59,512 bases of DNA, from positions 1-59,512 of the forward strand of contig NZ_CABVPR010000038.1 in NCBI RefSeq assembly GCF_902499135.1. Direction: 5' to 3'. Position 1 is the stretch's first letter, and every line of letters begins with the position of its first letter. Below the pieces are notes generated by a model. It saw nothing but the letters and a program-made list of their open reading frames with translations. It had not been told where the DNA came from and did not search any database. This document shows positions 9,247 through 17,753 of this stretch, piece after piece. This DNA comes from Burkholderia dolosa (GTDB lineage: Bacteria; Pseudomonadota; Gammaproteobacteria; Burkholderiales; Burkholderiaceae). The position numbers and the translations under genes are program-made.

Positions 9247-10524
9247 GTGCGGAAATCTACTCTCATCCTTCTCGTCGCCGGCTGTCTCGCGGTGCCGGGC
9301 TTCGCGCGCGCGGCCGACGCGGCGGATCCGGCGCTCGTGAAGCGCGGCGAATATCTCGCGACCGCCGGCGACTGCATGGCCTGCCACACCGTGAAGGGCG
9401 GCAAGCCGTATGCGGGCGGCCTCGGAATGCCGGTGCCGATGCTCGGCAAGATCTACTCGAGCAACATCACGCCCGATCCCGATACCGGCATCGGCAAATG
9501 GACGCTCGAGGACTTCGAGCGCGCGCTGCGCCACGGCGTGTCGAAGAACGGCGACAACCTGTATCCGGCGATGCCGTACGTGTCGTACGCGAAGATCAAC
9601 GATGCCGACGTGCAGGCGCTGTATGCGTACTTCATGCACGGCGTCGAGCCGGTCAAGCAGGCGCCGCCGAAGAACGAGATCCCCGCGCTGCTGAGCATGC
9701 GCTGGCCGCTGAAGATCTGGAACTGGCTGTTCCTGAAGGACGGCGTCTACCAGCCGAAGCCCGCGCAAAGCGCCGAATGGAACCGCGGCGCATATCTCGT
9801 GCAGGGCCTCGCGCACTGCGGCACGTGCCATACGCCGCGCGGCGTCGCGATGCAGGAGAAGTCGCTCGACGAGACCGGCGGCAGCTTCCTCGCGGGCTCG
9901 GTGCTTGCCGGCTGGGACGGCTACAACATCACGTCGGACGCGAACGCGGGGATCGGCAGCTGGACGCAGCAGCAGCTCGTCCAGTACCTGCGCACCGGCA
10001 GCGTGCCGGGTCTCGCGCAGGCGGCCGGGCCGATGGCGGAGGCGATCGAGCACAGCTTCTCGAAGATGACCGAAGCCGACATCGGCGCGATCGCGACGTA
10101 CGTGCGCACGGTGCCGGCGGTGTCCGACAGCAACGCGAAGCAGCCGCGCTCGTCGTGGGGCAAGCCGGCCGAGGACGGCCTGAAGCTGCGCGGCGTGCCG
10201 CTCGCGTCGTCGGGAATCGATCCCGCGCGGCTGTATCTCGGCAACTGCGCGACCTGCCATCAGATGCAGGGCAAGGGTTCGCCGGACGGCTACTATCCGT
10301 CGCTGTTCCACAACACGACGGTCGGCGCGTCGAATCCGACCAACCTCGTCCAGGTGATCCTGAACGGCGTGCAGCGCATGGCCGGCAGCGAAGACGTCGG
10401 CATGCCGGCGTTCCGCTACGACCTGTCCGACGCGCAGATCGCGGCGCTGACGAACTACCTGACCGCGCAGTTCGGCAATCCGGCCGCGAAGGTCACCGAG
10501 CAGGACGTCGCGAAGCTGCGCTGA
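9247..10524 (+). CDS. FAD-dependent glucose dehydrogenase, beta subunit (triheme cytochrome c)
   Basis: Electron-accepting cytochrome c of the dehydrogenase complex (425 aa), which delivers electrons to the quinone pool. The start is GTG at 9247, two bases after the catalytic-subunit stop. It gives a normal Sec signal peptide (RKSTLILLVAGCLAVPGFA, cleaved after ARA near residue 22). Three heme-binding CXXCH motifs are visible: CMACH at 43-47, CGTCH at 191-195 and CATCH at 334-338. This is the usual layout of cytochrome subunits of membrane-bound alcohol, gluconate and glucose dehydrogenases. It ends the three-gene operon. Confidence 0.95.
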   Translation: MRKSTLILLVAGCLAVPGFARAADAADPALVKRGEYLATAGDCMACHTVKGGKPYAGGLGMPVPMLGKIYSSNITPDPDTGIGKWTLEDFERALRHGVSKNGDNLYPAMPYVSYAKINDADVQALYAYFMHGVEPVKQAPPKNEIPALLSMRWPLKIWNWLFLKDGVYQPKPAQSAEWNRGAYLVQGLAHCGTCHTPRGVAMQEKSLDETGGSFLAGSVLAGWDGYNITSDANAGIGSWTQQQLVQYLRTGSVPGLAQAAGPMAEAIEHSFSKMTEADIGAIATYVRTVPAVSDSNAKQPRSSWGKPAEDGLKLRGVPLASSGIDPARLYLGNCATCHQMQGKGSPDGYYPSLFHNTTVGASNPTNLVQVILNGVQRMAGSEDVGMPAFRYDLSDAQIAALTNYLTAQFGNPAAKVTEQDVAKLR

Positions 10525-10695
10525 CGCGCGCATCGAGCAAACAACGCAACGTCTGACGACAGGAGGCGCACAGCACATCGGGCGGACCCGATGCCGGTTG
10601 TTGCAGAACGGGGCGGGCGGCACAAGCGGCCGCCCGTCTGGTCCATTGGCAATCCGGTGCGCGCAGCCCGCGCATCGCTTTCGTTGATCGACACC

Positions 10696-11115
10696 ATGAC
10701 ACCGAATCAACCGTTTCTCGCGTCCCAGCGCGATGTGCTGCTGCTCCTTTCCCGAATCCTGCTCGTGATCCTGTTCGTGATGTTCGGCTGGAAGAAGATC
10801 GTCGACTTCTCCGGCACGATCGCGTTCATGGGCAGCGAGGGCGCGCCCGCGCCGATCGTTTCCGCGGCGATCGCGGTCGTGATGGAGCTGTTCGCCGGCA
10901 TCGCGATTCTCGTGGGCTTCCAGACGCGGCCGCTCGCGCTGCTGCTTGCGCTGTATACGATCGGCACCGCGCTCATCGGCCACCACTACTGGACGATGAC
11001 CGGCGGCGAGCAGATCAACAACATGATTCATTTCTACAAGAACGTCGCGATCTCGGGCGGCTTGCTCGCGCTGTGCGCGGCGGGCCCCGGACGGTTCTCC
11101 GTCGATCGCGGATGA
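10696..11115 (+). CDS. DoxX family membrane protein
   Basis: Integral membrane protein of about 139 aa with four predicted membrane segments (roughly residues 13-32, 50-70, 74-95 and 108-128). It has the DoxX-type segments FVMFGWKKI and a GHHYW motif. DoxX relatives are linked to redox stress or quinone-dependent oxidation, but no activity can be assigned here. I chose the ATG at 10696, at which the protein begins MTPNQPF, because the 35 residues of open frame upstream look non-coding. There is no strong ribosome site at either start. It follows the glucose dehydrogenase operon by about 170 bp in the same direction and could be read through from it. Confidence 0.75.
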   Translation: MTPNQPFLASQRDVLLLLSRILLVILFVMFGWKKIVDFSGTIAFMGSEGAPAPIVSAAIAVVMELFAGIAILVGFQTRPLALLLALYTIGTALIGHHYWTMTGGEQINNMIHFYKNVAISGGLLALCAAGPGRFSVDRG

Positions 11116-11173
11116 CCGCCGGCGCGTGCATGGGGCGTGCGTCGGAAGGTCGAGACTCCGAGGAGGCATCACT

Positions 11174-12277
11174 TTGCGATTCAAATACTTCGCATCGCTG
11201 ATCGCGGCCGTCGTCCCGGCGGCTGCGTTCGCACAGACGAGCGTGACGCTGTACGGCCGTATCGACGGCGGCGTCGAATACCTGAACCACATCGCGACGC
11301 CGAACGGCAGCGCGACGCGCTGGAGCGCCGAAAGCGGCGACTGGGGTACCAGCATGTTCGGGCTGAAGGGCATCGAGGATCTCGGCGGCGGGATGTCGAC
11401 CGTCTTCAACCTCGAGACCGCGTTCCAGGTGATGAACGGCAGGACGGGCGGCGGGCGGCTGTGGTCGCGGCGCGCGTACGTCGGGCTCAAGAGCGACGCG
11501 TGGGGGCAGCTGCAGGCCGGGCGCAACCTGTTCATCGACAGCGACGGCGTATGGGAATTCGATCCGTTCGTGCAGCAGGCGTTTTCATCGGCGTCGCTCG
11601 TGCGCGGCCGCAACTGGCAGCAGACGAGCAACAACATCGAGTATCACAGTCCGGTGATCGGCGGGTTCGACGTGCAGGCGCAATACGCGTTCGGCAACCA
11701 GTCGCGCGGCTTCAACTACGGCGCGGCCGACGATTTCGGGCGTTCCGACGGGATCATGATCTCGTATCACTCGCCGGTGCTCGACGTGCGCGGCATCTAC
11801 GACGAGCTGCGCGACAACAACGGCAAGTTCAGCAACATCTTCACCGCATCGCGCGAGTACTTCGTCGGCGCGAACGTGAAGGTGTCGAAGTTCAAGATCC
11901 AGGGCGCGTACACGCACTACCAGGCGCCGGACAGTCCGGCCGGCGTCGCCGATCGTGCCGATCACTACTGGCTCGGCGCGACCTATGCGGCCAATCCGCA
12001 GTGGGCGGTGACGGCCGGCGGCTATTACGTGAAGGTCGGCGACGGCGGCGGCGATGCGTCGCACGATCCGTCCGGGCACGCGATCATGTACGTGCTCGGC
12101 ACGACGTACAACCTGTCGAAGCGCACGTTCCTGTACGGAACGGTCGCGTACGTGCGCAACGGCGGGAATTCGAACTTCTCGCTGCTCGCGACGCCGCGGG
12201 ACGCGACGCCGAACACGAGCCCGATGGCCGGCGAATCGCAGACGGGCGCGTACGTGGGGATGATGCATACGTTCTGA
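11174..12277 (+). CDS. Gram-negative general porin (OmpC/Omp38 type)
   Basis: Outer-membrane trimeric beta-barrel porin, 367 aa, of the Burkholderia/Bordetella type. The start is TTG at 11174, seven bases after a perfect AGGAGG. It gives a clean signal peptide (RFKYFASLIAAVVPAAAFA) cleaved before QTSVTLYG, and SVTLYGRIDGG is the hallmark first strand of betaproteobacterial porins. An upstream in-frame ATG at 11126 would prepend a non-signal stretch and is rejected. The chain ends in Phe (GMMHTF), the terminal aromatic that the BAM complex recognises. Its position after the periplasmic sugar dehydrogenase suggests entry of sugars, but substrate specificity cannot be read from the sequence. Confidence 0.93.
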   Translation: MRFKYFASLIAAVVPAAAFAQTSVTLYGRIDGGVEYLNHIATPNGSATRWSAESGDWGTSMFGLKGIEDLGGGMSTVFNLETAFQVMNGRTGGGRLWSRRAYVGLKSDAWGQLQAGRNLFIDSDGVWEFDPFVQQAFSSASLVRGRNWQQTSNNIEYHSPVIGGFDVQAQYAFGNQSRGFNYGAADDFGRSDGIMISYHSPVLDVRGIYDELRDNNGKFSNIFTASREYFVGANVKVSKFKIQGAYTHYQAPDSPAGVADRADHYWLGATYAANPQWAVTAGGYYVKVGDGGGDASHDPSGHAIMYVLGTTYNLSKRTFLYGTVAYVRNGGNSNFSLLATPRDATPNTSPMAGESQTGAYVGMMHTF

Positions 12278-12713
12278 GCGGGTGCGTGCGGGTGCAGCGA
12301 ATGCACGGGCGATTCGGTCCGTGCGTTTGCTGCGCGTTGCGTGGGGACGCTGTCATTGCCGCTCAGGCGGGTGCCTTTCCCGACTTCTCGTCCATGCAGT
12401 GGATCGCGAGCAGCGCCAGTGCACCGCAGCCGATCGCATATTAGGCCGGCGCATTGGATTGTCCGCTGCCGCGATGCTGCTCGATTGCCTGCGCGATGCC
12501 GCGCAACGCGAACGGCTGCGGTGACGCACGCTCGACGACGCGGGCACGTGGTTCATGCGGCCGTCCGCACGATGGCGGTCGCCATGCGCCGGTGATCGTC
12601 CGCGATTGCGGTGCGTTTCGTGCGAGCCGGTATCATAACGACCGGCCTGCCGCCCGGCCGGCCTCCATTCCATCGCCATCCGGCATTCAGCATCCAGCAA
12701 TCAGAGGCATCAC
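12278..12713. other. 436-bp intergenic region
   Basis: No gene I can support. A weak hairpin (GCACGG ... CCGTGC, about 12303-12325) after the porin could end its transcript. On the minus strand a reading frame with protein-like composition (AIGCGALALLAIHC near its end, stop at 12363-12365) is interrupted by TAA at 12441-12443 and may be a decayed small gene. The last 100 bp should contain the ppnP promoter, but no clear hexamers stand out. Confidence 0.4.
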
Positions 12714-13034
12714 ATGACCAGTGCAACCCAATTCGACAACGTGTCGGTCGTCAAGCGCGCGAACGTCTATTTCGACGGCAAGTGCGTGTCGCATACCGTG
12801 CTGTTCCCGGACGGCACGCGCAAGACGCTCGGCGTGATCCTGCCGTGCGCGCTCAACTTCGGCACGGATGCGCCCGAATTGATGGAAGTGCAGGCCGGCA
12901 AGTGCCGCGTGAAGCTCGACGGCAGCAGCGAATGGCAGACGTACGGCGCCGGCGAGTCGTTCTCGGTGCCGGGCAACAGCCGCTTCGACATCGAAGTGCT
13001 CGACACGCTCGACTACGTATGCAGCTATCTGTAA
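12714..13034 (+). CDS. ppnP: Pyrimidine/purine nucleoside phosphorylase
   Basis: Cytoplasmic phosphorolytic cleavage of nucleosides to base plus ribose-1-phosphate, with broad substrate range in the E. coli homologue (formerly YaiE, DUF1255). It is 106 aa, the usual family length, and a single cupin barrel. Typical features include [10 protein letters not shown], the GVILP turn, [11 protein letters not shown] and the C-terminal [11 protein letters not shown] segment. It starts at ATG 12714 after a short AT-rich stretch. It stands alone, closed by two strong hairpins that also face the convergent gene. Confidence 0.93.
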   Translation: MTSATQFDNVSVVKRANVYFDGKCVSHTVLFPDGTRKTLGVILPCALNFGTDAPELMEVQAGKCRVKLDGSSEWQTYGAGESFSVPGNSRFDIEVLDTLDYVCSYL

Positions 13035-13093
13035 CGACGACTGCGCAAGCGCACGTGTGAACCCGCGGCGTCCCGCGGGCGAACGGTAAACGG

Positions 13094-13150
13094 ACAAGCC
13101 CCGCCGAGGCGGGGCTTGTCGCATCCGGACGGCGCAATGCCGTCCGATGC
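13094..13150. terminator. Double hairpin terminator between convergent genes
   Basis: Two adjacent inverted repeats. The first is a 12-bp perfect stem (13094-13105 with 13108-13119, core CAAGCCCCGCC) with a tight loop. The second pairs GCATCCGGACGGC (13121-13133) with GCCGTCCGATGC (13139-13150), missing one base. Neither has a long T-run, but they lie exactly between the ends of ppnP (plus) and the small secreted-protein gene (minus), so a bidirectional terminator is likely. Confidence 0.75.
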
Positions 13151-13155
13151 GGACG

Positions 13156-13488
13156 TTACAGACACGCGCTGATGTCGCCCGCGGCGGTCGTGTCGCCGCG
13201 CACGCCGACCCATGTCTTCGCGCCGGCCGTCCATGCCGGGCGCACCATCGCCGCGGCGCCGTTCGGCGGCTGCTGGCCCGGTGCGTAGACGTCGGCCGCG
13301 AGCCCGTTCGCGAGCACGTTCTGCGAGATCACCTGTTGCTGCGACTTGTCGGCCCATGTCTTCGCGATGCACGCGGACACGTCCTGCGCGGGCTTCTGGC
13401 TTTGTCCCACGTTCTGCACGGCAGGGCCGGCCGCATGAGCAGAAATTGCCACGGTCAATGCGATGAGCGGTAAGTATTTCGCTTTCAC
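13156..13488 (-). CDS. Small secreted protein of unknown function
   Basis: I do not recognise a family. The best start is GTG at 13488, preceded by GAGGGAGATAAC, giving 110 aa. The longer upstream frame is arginine-rich and has no ribosome site. The N-terminus is a clean Sec signal peptide (VKAKYLPLIALTVAISAHA) cleaved before AGPAVQ. The mature part of about 90 residues has two cysteines: one in SACIAKTW and one in the C-terminal SACL, three residues from the end. These could form a disulfide in the periplasm. The rest is polar and Gln/Ala-rich with a WVGVRG strand. It is monocistronic and convergent with ppnP. Confidence 0.75.
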   Translation of the reverse strand: MKAKYLPLIALTVAISAHAAGPAVQNVGQSQKPAQDVSACIAKTWADKSQQQVISQNVLANGLAADVYAPGQQPPNGAAAMVRPAWTAGAKTWVGVRGDTTAAGDISACL

Positions 13489-13902
13489 GTTATCTCCCTC
13501 GAGTCGTGATTGATTGAGTGGGATGCGCAGCGGAACTGCGTGCACGTGAGAGCGCCGCGCGGCGCGCGCGGTTCCGACGATTCCGAAACAAGTTGTTAAC
13601 GCGCTTGCCAAACGGCGGCTCGGGTGCTGCGCGGTCTGCTCGGCTGCCGCTCGTGCGGCGGTCGGTGGCCGCGGCACTGCGTGGGCTTCACGCAGTGCCG
13701 CGGCGCTTTATCGGACGGCGAAGTGGAATGGCTGAAAGATGGCCCCGTCGCATGGCAGCGATGATGACAAACTTTCGTCGGTTCGATTGTCAACGAACTT
13801 CAAATGCGGCGATGCGGCGCGCGATGCGCGGACCGTATCGACAGGGCAGGCCATGATGCGAGGCCAGCGCGGCGAACGGCGCGCCGCGCGAAAGCGCAAC
13901 GA
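13489..13902. other. Intergenic region with a 16-bp perfect inverted repeat
   Basis: 414 bp between the clc stop and the start of the secreted-protein gene, both on the minus strand. It contains a perfect 16-bp stem (13668-13683 with 13689-13704, core GCGGCACTGCG) around a five-base loop, the strongest hairpin in this part of the window. It is probably the terminator of the marR-clc operon, though no T-run follows on the minus strand. No gene is supported. Confidence 0.6.
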
Positions 13903-15690
13903 TCAGCCGGCCTTGCGCGAGCCGGCGCCGCGCAGATTGACCGGAACGATCGGACGAAAACGCTCGCGCTTGTGCTCGTCGTCGAAATGCTGCAGCGCGG
14001 GTTTGATCAGGTCGCTGCGCGACACGATGCCGGTGATGCGCAGCGATTGCGGATCGTCGACAACCGGCAGCCGTTCGAGGCCGAGCATCGCGAGCCGCGA
14101 CGCGACGACGCGGCACGTTTCGTGCGCGAGCGCAACGGCGGGCGGCCGGTCGGCGAACGCACTCGCGATCGGCGCGTCGGGGCCGGACTGCGCGCGCTGC
14201 GCGTCGAGCGTTGCGCGATCGACGAGGCCGAGCAGGCGACCGTTCTGCACGACGGGATACGCACGGTGCGTCTGCGTCGCGCCGAAGTATTGCGCGTCGA
14301 CCGCGCCGAGCGTCAGCGCACCGTCGACCGAGACCAGCGCATCGGCGGACGTCATCACTTCGCCGACGTCGTGCCGCTCGAGCGGATCGACGCCGTATTC
14401 GCGATAGATGTGATAACCGCGGCGCGCGATCTTCTCGGTCATGATCGAGCGCTTCATCACGACGGTCGCGAAGCCGTGCGCGACGAGCGTCGCCGCGAGC
14501 AGCGGCAGCAGCGCGTTCGCGTCGTGCGTGAGGCCGAATGCGAACACGATCGCGGTCAGCGGTGCGCCGAGCGTCGCACCGAGCGTCGCAGCCATGCACA
14601 CGAGCGGCCACAGCGCCGGATCGCCGCCGGGCAGCACCGGCGACAGCACGGTGCCGAGCCCCGCGCCGAGCATCAGCAGCGGCGCGAGCACGCCGCCCGA
14701 CGTGCCCGAGCCGAGCGCGATCACCCACATCACGGCTTTGACGACGAGCAGCGCGAGCGCGATCTTCAACGCGATGTGCTGATGCAGCAGATCGCCGATC
14801 ACGTCGTAGCCGACGCCGAGCGCACGCGGCTCGAGCCAGCCGCCGATGCCGATCACGATCGCGCCGAGCGCGGGCCACCACATCCAGTGCACGGGCAGTT
14901 TCGCGAAGCCGTCCTCGATGCGATACAGCGCGGCCGACAGCCCGCACGCGAGCATGCCCGACAGCAGGCCCGCGACGATGCACGACAGCAGCGCGACCGG
15001 CGATGCCGCGGCGGTCGTCAGCGGAAACAGCGGTTCGACGCCGAAGAACAGCGCGCGCGCAAAACCGGCGACCGCGCACGCGAGCGCGACCGGCAGGAAG
15101 CTGCGCGGCCGCCATTCGAACAGCAGCAGCTCGACCGCGAGCAGCACGGCGGCGACCGGCGTGCCGAACACGGCCGTCATGCCGGCGGCCGCGCCGGCGA
15201 CGAGCAGCGTCTTGCGCTCCGCGGCGGTCACGTGCACGCATTGCGCGATCAGCGAGCCGAGCGCGCCGCCGGTCATGATGATCGGGCCTTCGGCACCGAA
15301 CGGGCCGCCGCTGCCGATCACGACGCCCGACGACAGCGGCTTGAGCACCGCGACCTTCGGCGACATGCGGCTCTTGCCGAACAGGATCGCTTCGATCGCT
15401 TCGGGAATCCCGTGGCCGCGAATCTTTTCCGAGCCGAAGCGCGCCATCATCCCGACGATCAGGCCGCCGATCACCGGCACTACGACCACCCATACGCCGA
15501 GCGTGTTGTCGGCGGGCGAACGGTCGGCGAACGAGAACTGCTGGTAGAAGAACAGGTTCGTGAACAGGTGGATCAGGCTCAGCAGCACGAAGGCTGCCAG
15601 CGTGCTGAGCAGGCCAATCACGGCCGCGAGCAGCGCGATCCGGGGCAGGCGCTCGTTGATCGAGAAATCGCGTTTGTGGGGGGCGTTCAT
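13903..15690 (-). CDS. ClC-type chloride/proton antiporter with C-terminal CBS pair
   Basis: Inner-membrane anion transporter of 595 aa. The ClC filter motifs are visible: GHGIPEA (about 92-98), GSGGPFGAEGP (126-136) with the external gating Glu at 134, and FEWRP with Glu192 where E. coli ClC-ec1 has the internal proton Glu203. With both glutamates present, an H+-coupled antiporter rather than a channel is expected. Two CBS repeats occupy about residues 450-580 and suggest nucleotide sensing. It follows marR by 19 bp, so the two form one transcript. ClC proteins can also carry nitrate, and specificity cannot be decided from these motifs. A MarR-type box precedes the operon. Confidence 0.92.
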   Translation of the reverse strand: MNAPHKRDFSINERLPRIALLAAVIGLLSTLAAFVLLSLIHLFTNLFFYQQFSFADRSPADNTLGVWVVVVPVIGGLIVGMMARFGSEKIRGHGIPEAIEAILFGKSRMSPKVAVLKPLSSGVVIGSGGPFGAEGPIIMTGGALGSLIAQCVHVTAAERKTLLVAGAAAGMTAVFGTPVAAVLLAVELLLFEWRPRSFLPVALACAVAGFARALFFGVEPLFPLTTAAASPVALLSCIVAGLLSGMLACGLSAALYRIEDGFAKLPVHWMWWPALGAIVIGIGGWLEPRALGVGYDVIGDLLHQHIALKIALALLVVKAVMWVIALGSGTSGGVLAPLLMLGAGLGTVLSPVLPGGDPALWPLVCMAATLGATLGAPLTAIVFAFGLTHDANALLPLLAATLVAHGFATVVMKRSIMTEKIARRGYHIYREYGVDPLERHDVGEVMTSADALVSVDGALTLGAVDAQYFGATQTHRAYPVVQNGRLLGLVDRATLDAQRAQSGPDAPIASAFADRPPAVALAHETCRVVASRLAMLGLERLPVVDDPQSLRITGIVSRSDLIKPALQHFDDEHKRERFRPIVPVNLRGAGSRKAG

Positions 15691-15709
15691 CGGAATGGAA
15701 ACGGAAGGG

Positions 15710-16123
15710 TCAGTAATCGATCTGCGGAACCTGGAACGCGTCCTTCAGCGACTTCAGTTCGGCACGATGCATCGCGGCGAGGCGCGCGAGCAGCGTTTCG
15801 CCGGCCTGCTCGAGATGCACTTCGACCTGCCGGCGATCGGCTTCGCTCGTCTTGCGCTTCACGAGCCCGAGCGCCTCGCAGCGCGTGACCAGTGCAACCA
15901 CACCGTGATGCTGCGCCTGCAGGCGTTCCGCGAGTTCGCCGATGGTCGCCCATTCACGGTGCGGATAGCCCTTGATGTGCAGCAGCAGCAGGTATTGCAG
16001 CGGCGTCACGCCTTCGCTCTGCGCGGCGCGCTCGGAGAAGCGCTCGAAGCGGCGCATCTGGTAGCGGAATTCGGACAGTTGCTGGAAATCGCTCTTCGTC
16101 AGCGCGCGTCGGGTGTCGGTCAT
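15710..16123 (-). CDS. MarR family transcriptional regulator
   Basis: Dimeric winged-helix regulator of 137 aa. The start is ATG at 16123, giving a protein that begins MTDTRRALTK; the 25 residues of frame upstream run through the operator and are rejected. The winged helix covers about residues 50-110, with the recognition region AERLQAQHHGVVALVTRCEALGLV and the wing at RKTSEADRRQVEV, a standard MarR pattern (DRR). It heads an operon with the ClC gene. A palindrome TATCA-N5-TGATA lies 39 bp upstream of its start, and a near-identical one precedes the HPP-CBS gene. The simplest reading is an autoregulated repressor of both membrane proteins. The ligand is unknown. Confidence 0.9.
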   Translation of the reverse strand: MTDTRRALTKSDFQQLSEFRYQMRRFERFSERAAQSEGVTPLQYLLLLHIKGYPHREWATIGELAERLQAQHHGVVALVTRCEALGLVKRKTSEADRRQVEVHLEQAGETLLARLAAMHRAELKSLKDAFQVPQIDY

Positions 16124-16161
16124 CGCAGTGGTTCGGCAGGCAGTTTCGATAGCGGCAAATG

Positions 16162-16176
16162 TATCACGACATGATA
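16162..16176. promoter_or_regulatory. MarR-type operator before marR-clc
   Basis: Palindrome TATCACGACATGATA (arms TATCA/TGATA, five-base centre), 39 bp upstream of the marR start. Its arms recur in the site before the HPP-CBS gene at 17452-17466. Position and symmetry fit autoregulation by the adjacent MarR protein. Confidence 0.65.
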
Positions 16177-16225
16177 TAAATGGGCGATTTTCGGCCAAAT
16201 GAATCGGTTTTGACTTTCGTTCGCG

Positions 16226-17395
16226 TTACGCCGCCTCCAGCATCCGGGTCTGCTGATACAGGCCCGTGACGAGATCGGTCTGCGTAATGATGCCGACGAG
16301 CCGGCGCGACGCATCGACGACCGGAATATGGTGATGGCCCGAATGCGTGAACAGCGGCACGAGCGCGGTGATCGGCAGCGTTTCGGGCACCGATGCGACG
16401 TCGCGCGTCATCATCGTCGCGACGCTCGCGGGCTGGCCGCCGAGCGACTGCGGCAGCCGAGCCGACAGGCGCTGCCACAGCGGGATCGGGCGGCGCGTCT
16501 GGCGCGTCAGGTCCGCTCGCGTGACGATGCCGATCAGCCGGGCGTCGGCGTCGACGACGGGCAACGCCTTCACGCGGTGGCGGTCGAGCAGCGCGATCGC
16601 GGCCGCGATCGACGTCGACGGTGCGACGCTGACCGCATCCTTCGTCATCAGATCCGCACACTTGAGCTGCCCGAACGTGCGCGTATAAGCCTGTATTTCG
16701 GTTTCGCGCAGCAGCGTCTCGAGATCGTCCGGATCGACGTCGAGCCATTCGCTGCGGCGCTTGAGCACCGCATCGAGATCTTCGCGCGTGAAGCCGCCGC
16801 GCGCCGGTGCGCCGGCCTGCGGCTTTGCGTCCGGACGCACGCCGCCGTGCGGGTAGCGATGCCCGGTCAGCGCGTGGTACGCGATCGCGGCCGACAGCAG
16901 AATCGCCGACTGCAGCGCGATCGGCTCGAGCACGAAGCCGAAGCCGAGCGAATGGATCGCGGGGCCGCCGACGACGGCGGTCAGTGCGACCGCGCCCGAC
17001 GGCGGATGCACGCAGCGCAGCGCGAACATGCCGCCGATCGCGCACGCGATCGCGACGGCCGCGGCGGTGATCGGATCGGCGATCCATTGCGCGCACGCGA
17101 CGCCGACGGTGGCCGCGACCAGATTGCCGCCGATGATCGACCACGGCTGGGCGAGCGGGCTCGCCGGCACCGCGAACAGCAGCACGGCCGACGCGCCCAT
17201 CGGCGCGACGAGCAGCGGCACGAGTCCCGGCACGCCGGGCAGCAGCCGCATCGTGATCCCGACGGTCGCGATGCCGACCAGCGCACCCGCACACGAGCGC
17301 AGGCGCTCGCGCCAGCCGAGCGTCATCGGGTGGGGAATGAAGCTGTGCAGCCATTGCCGGAAGGTGCGGCGCGACGAGGAGGAGCCAGACGACAT
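16226..17395 (-). CDS. HPP family membrane protein with CBS domains
   Basis: Integral membrane protein of 389 aa. An HPP domain (about residues 15-175) carries the HPP signature written here as HPPSGA, with several membrane segments. A pair of CBS domains follows at about 230-385 (GIVTRADLTRQ and GIITQTDLVTG are typical CBS ends). HPP proteins of plants and cyanobacteria have been linked to nitrite transport. The bacterial HPP-CBS form is not well characterised, so no substrate is claimed. I place the start at ATG 17395, where the protein begins MSSGSSSSRR; the frame upstream is low-complexity. The gene lies on the same strand as marR-clc, about 100 bp upstream of marR, and a MarR-type box overlaps its probable promoter. 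Confidence 0.85.
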   Translation of the reverse strand: MSSGSSSSRRTFRQWLHSFIPHPMTLGWRERLRSCAGALVGIATVGITMRLLPGVPGLVPLLVAPMGASAVLLFAVPASPLAQPWSIIGGNLVAATVGVACAQWIADPITAAAVAIACAIGGMFALRCVHPPSGAVALTAVVGGPAIHSLGFGFVLEPIALQSAILLSAAIAYHALTGHRYPHGGVRPDAKPQAGAPARGGFTREDLDAVLKRRSEWLDVDPDDLETLLRETEIQAYTRTFGQLKCADLMTKDAVSVAPSTSIAAAIALLDRHRVKALPVVDADARLIGIVTRADLTRQTRRPIPLWQRLSARLPQSLGGQPASVATMMTRDVASVPETLPITALVPLFTHSGHHHIPVVDASRRLVGIITQTDLVTGLYQQTRMLEAA

Positions 17396-17447
17396 GGACG
17401 ATAAGCGGTAGAAGCGGCAGCGCGGGCGGCGCCGGGACAAGCGCGAG

Positions 17448-17466
17448 ATTATATCGCGTTGTGATA
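17448..17466 (-). promoter_or_regulatory. MarR-type operator overlapping -10 of the HPP-CBS gene
   Basis: TATCGCGTTGTGATA at 17452-17466 matches the marR box in nine of ten arm positions. On the minus strand it overlaps a perfect TATAAT (17453-17448), about 50 bp before the HPP-CBS start, so a bound repressor would block RNA polymerase. The -35 is unclear. The rest of the gap up to the LysR gene at 17754 shows nothing else I can name. Confidence 0.6.
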
Positions 17467-17753
17467 CAAATTGTCGCGCCGCATCAACGTGTTGCTCGCA
17501 TGCGACGCTCGCTCCTTTCCAAAACCTTTCATTCGGCGAAAACGTCCGGATCGCGTGCAGAGCGCAAATTGGCCGGCGGCGGCGTACAATTCGGGCCACC
17601 CGATCCCCGCTATGCCCGAAACCCGTACGCGATGCCGCTCTCCCGCCTTTCTCCCGGCACAGCGATCGTTTCGGCACGGTTTGCGGCGCCGTCGCGTCTC
17701 CCGCCTGACGCATTCGCCGACGTCTTTTCATCGATTCTCCCGAAGCCAATTCA

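Noticed and set aside
8944-11637. Long minus-strand frame across the glucose dehydrogenase, DoxX and porin genes
   Set aside because: It spans several clear plus-strand genes and intergenic DNA and shows no protein-like motif.
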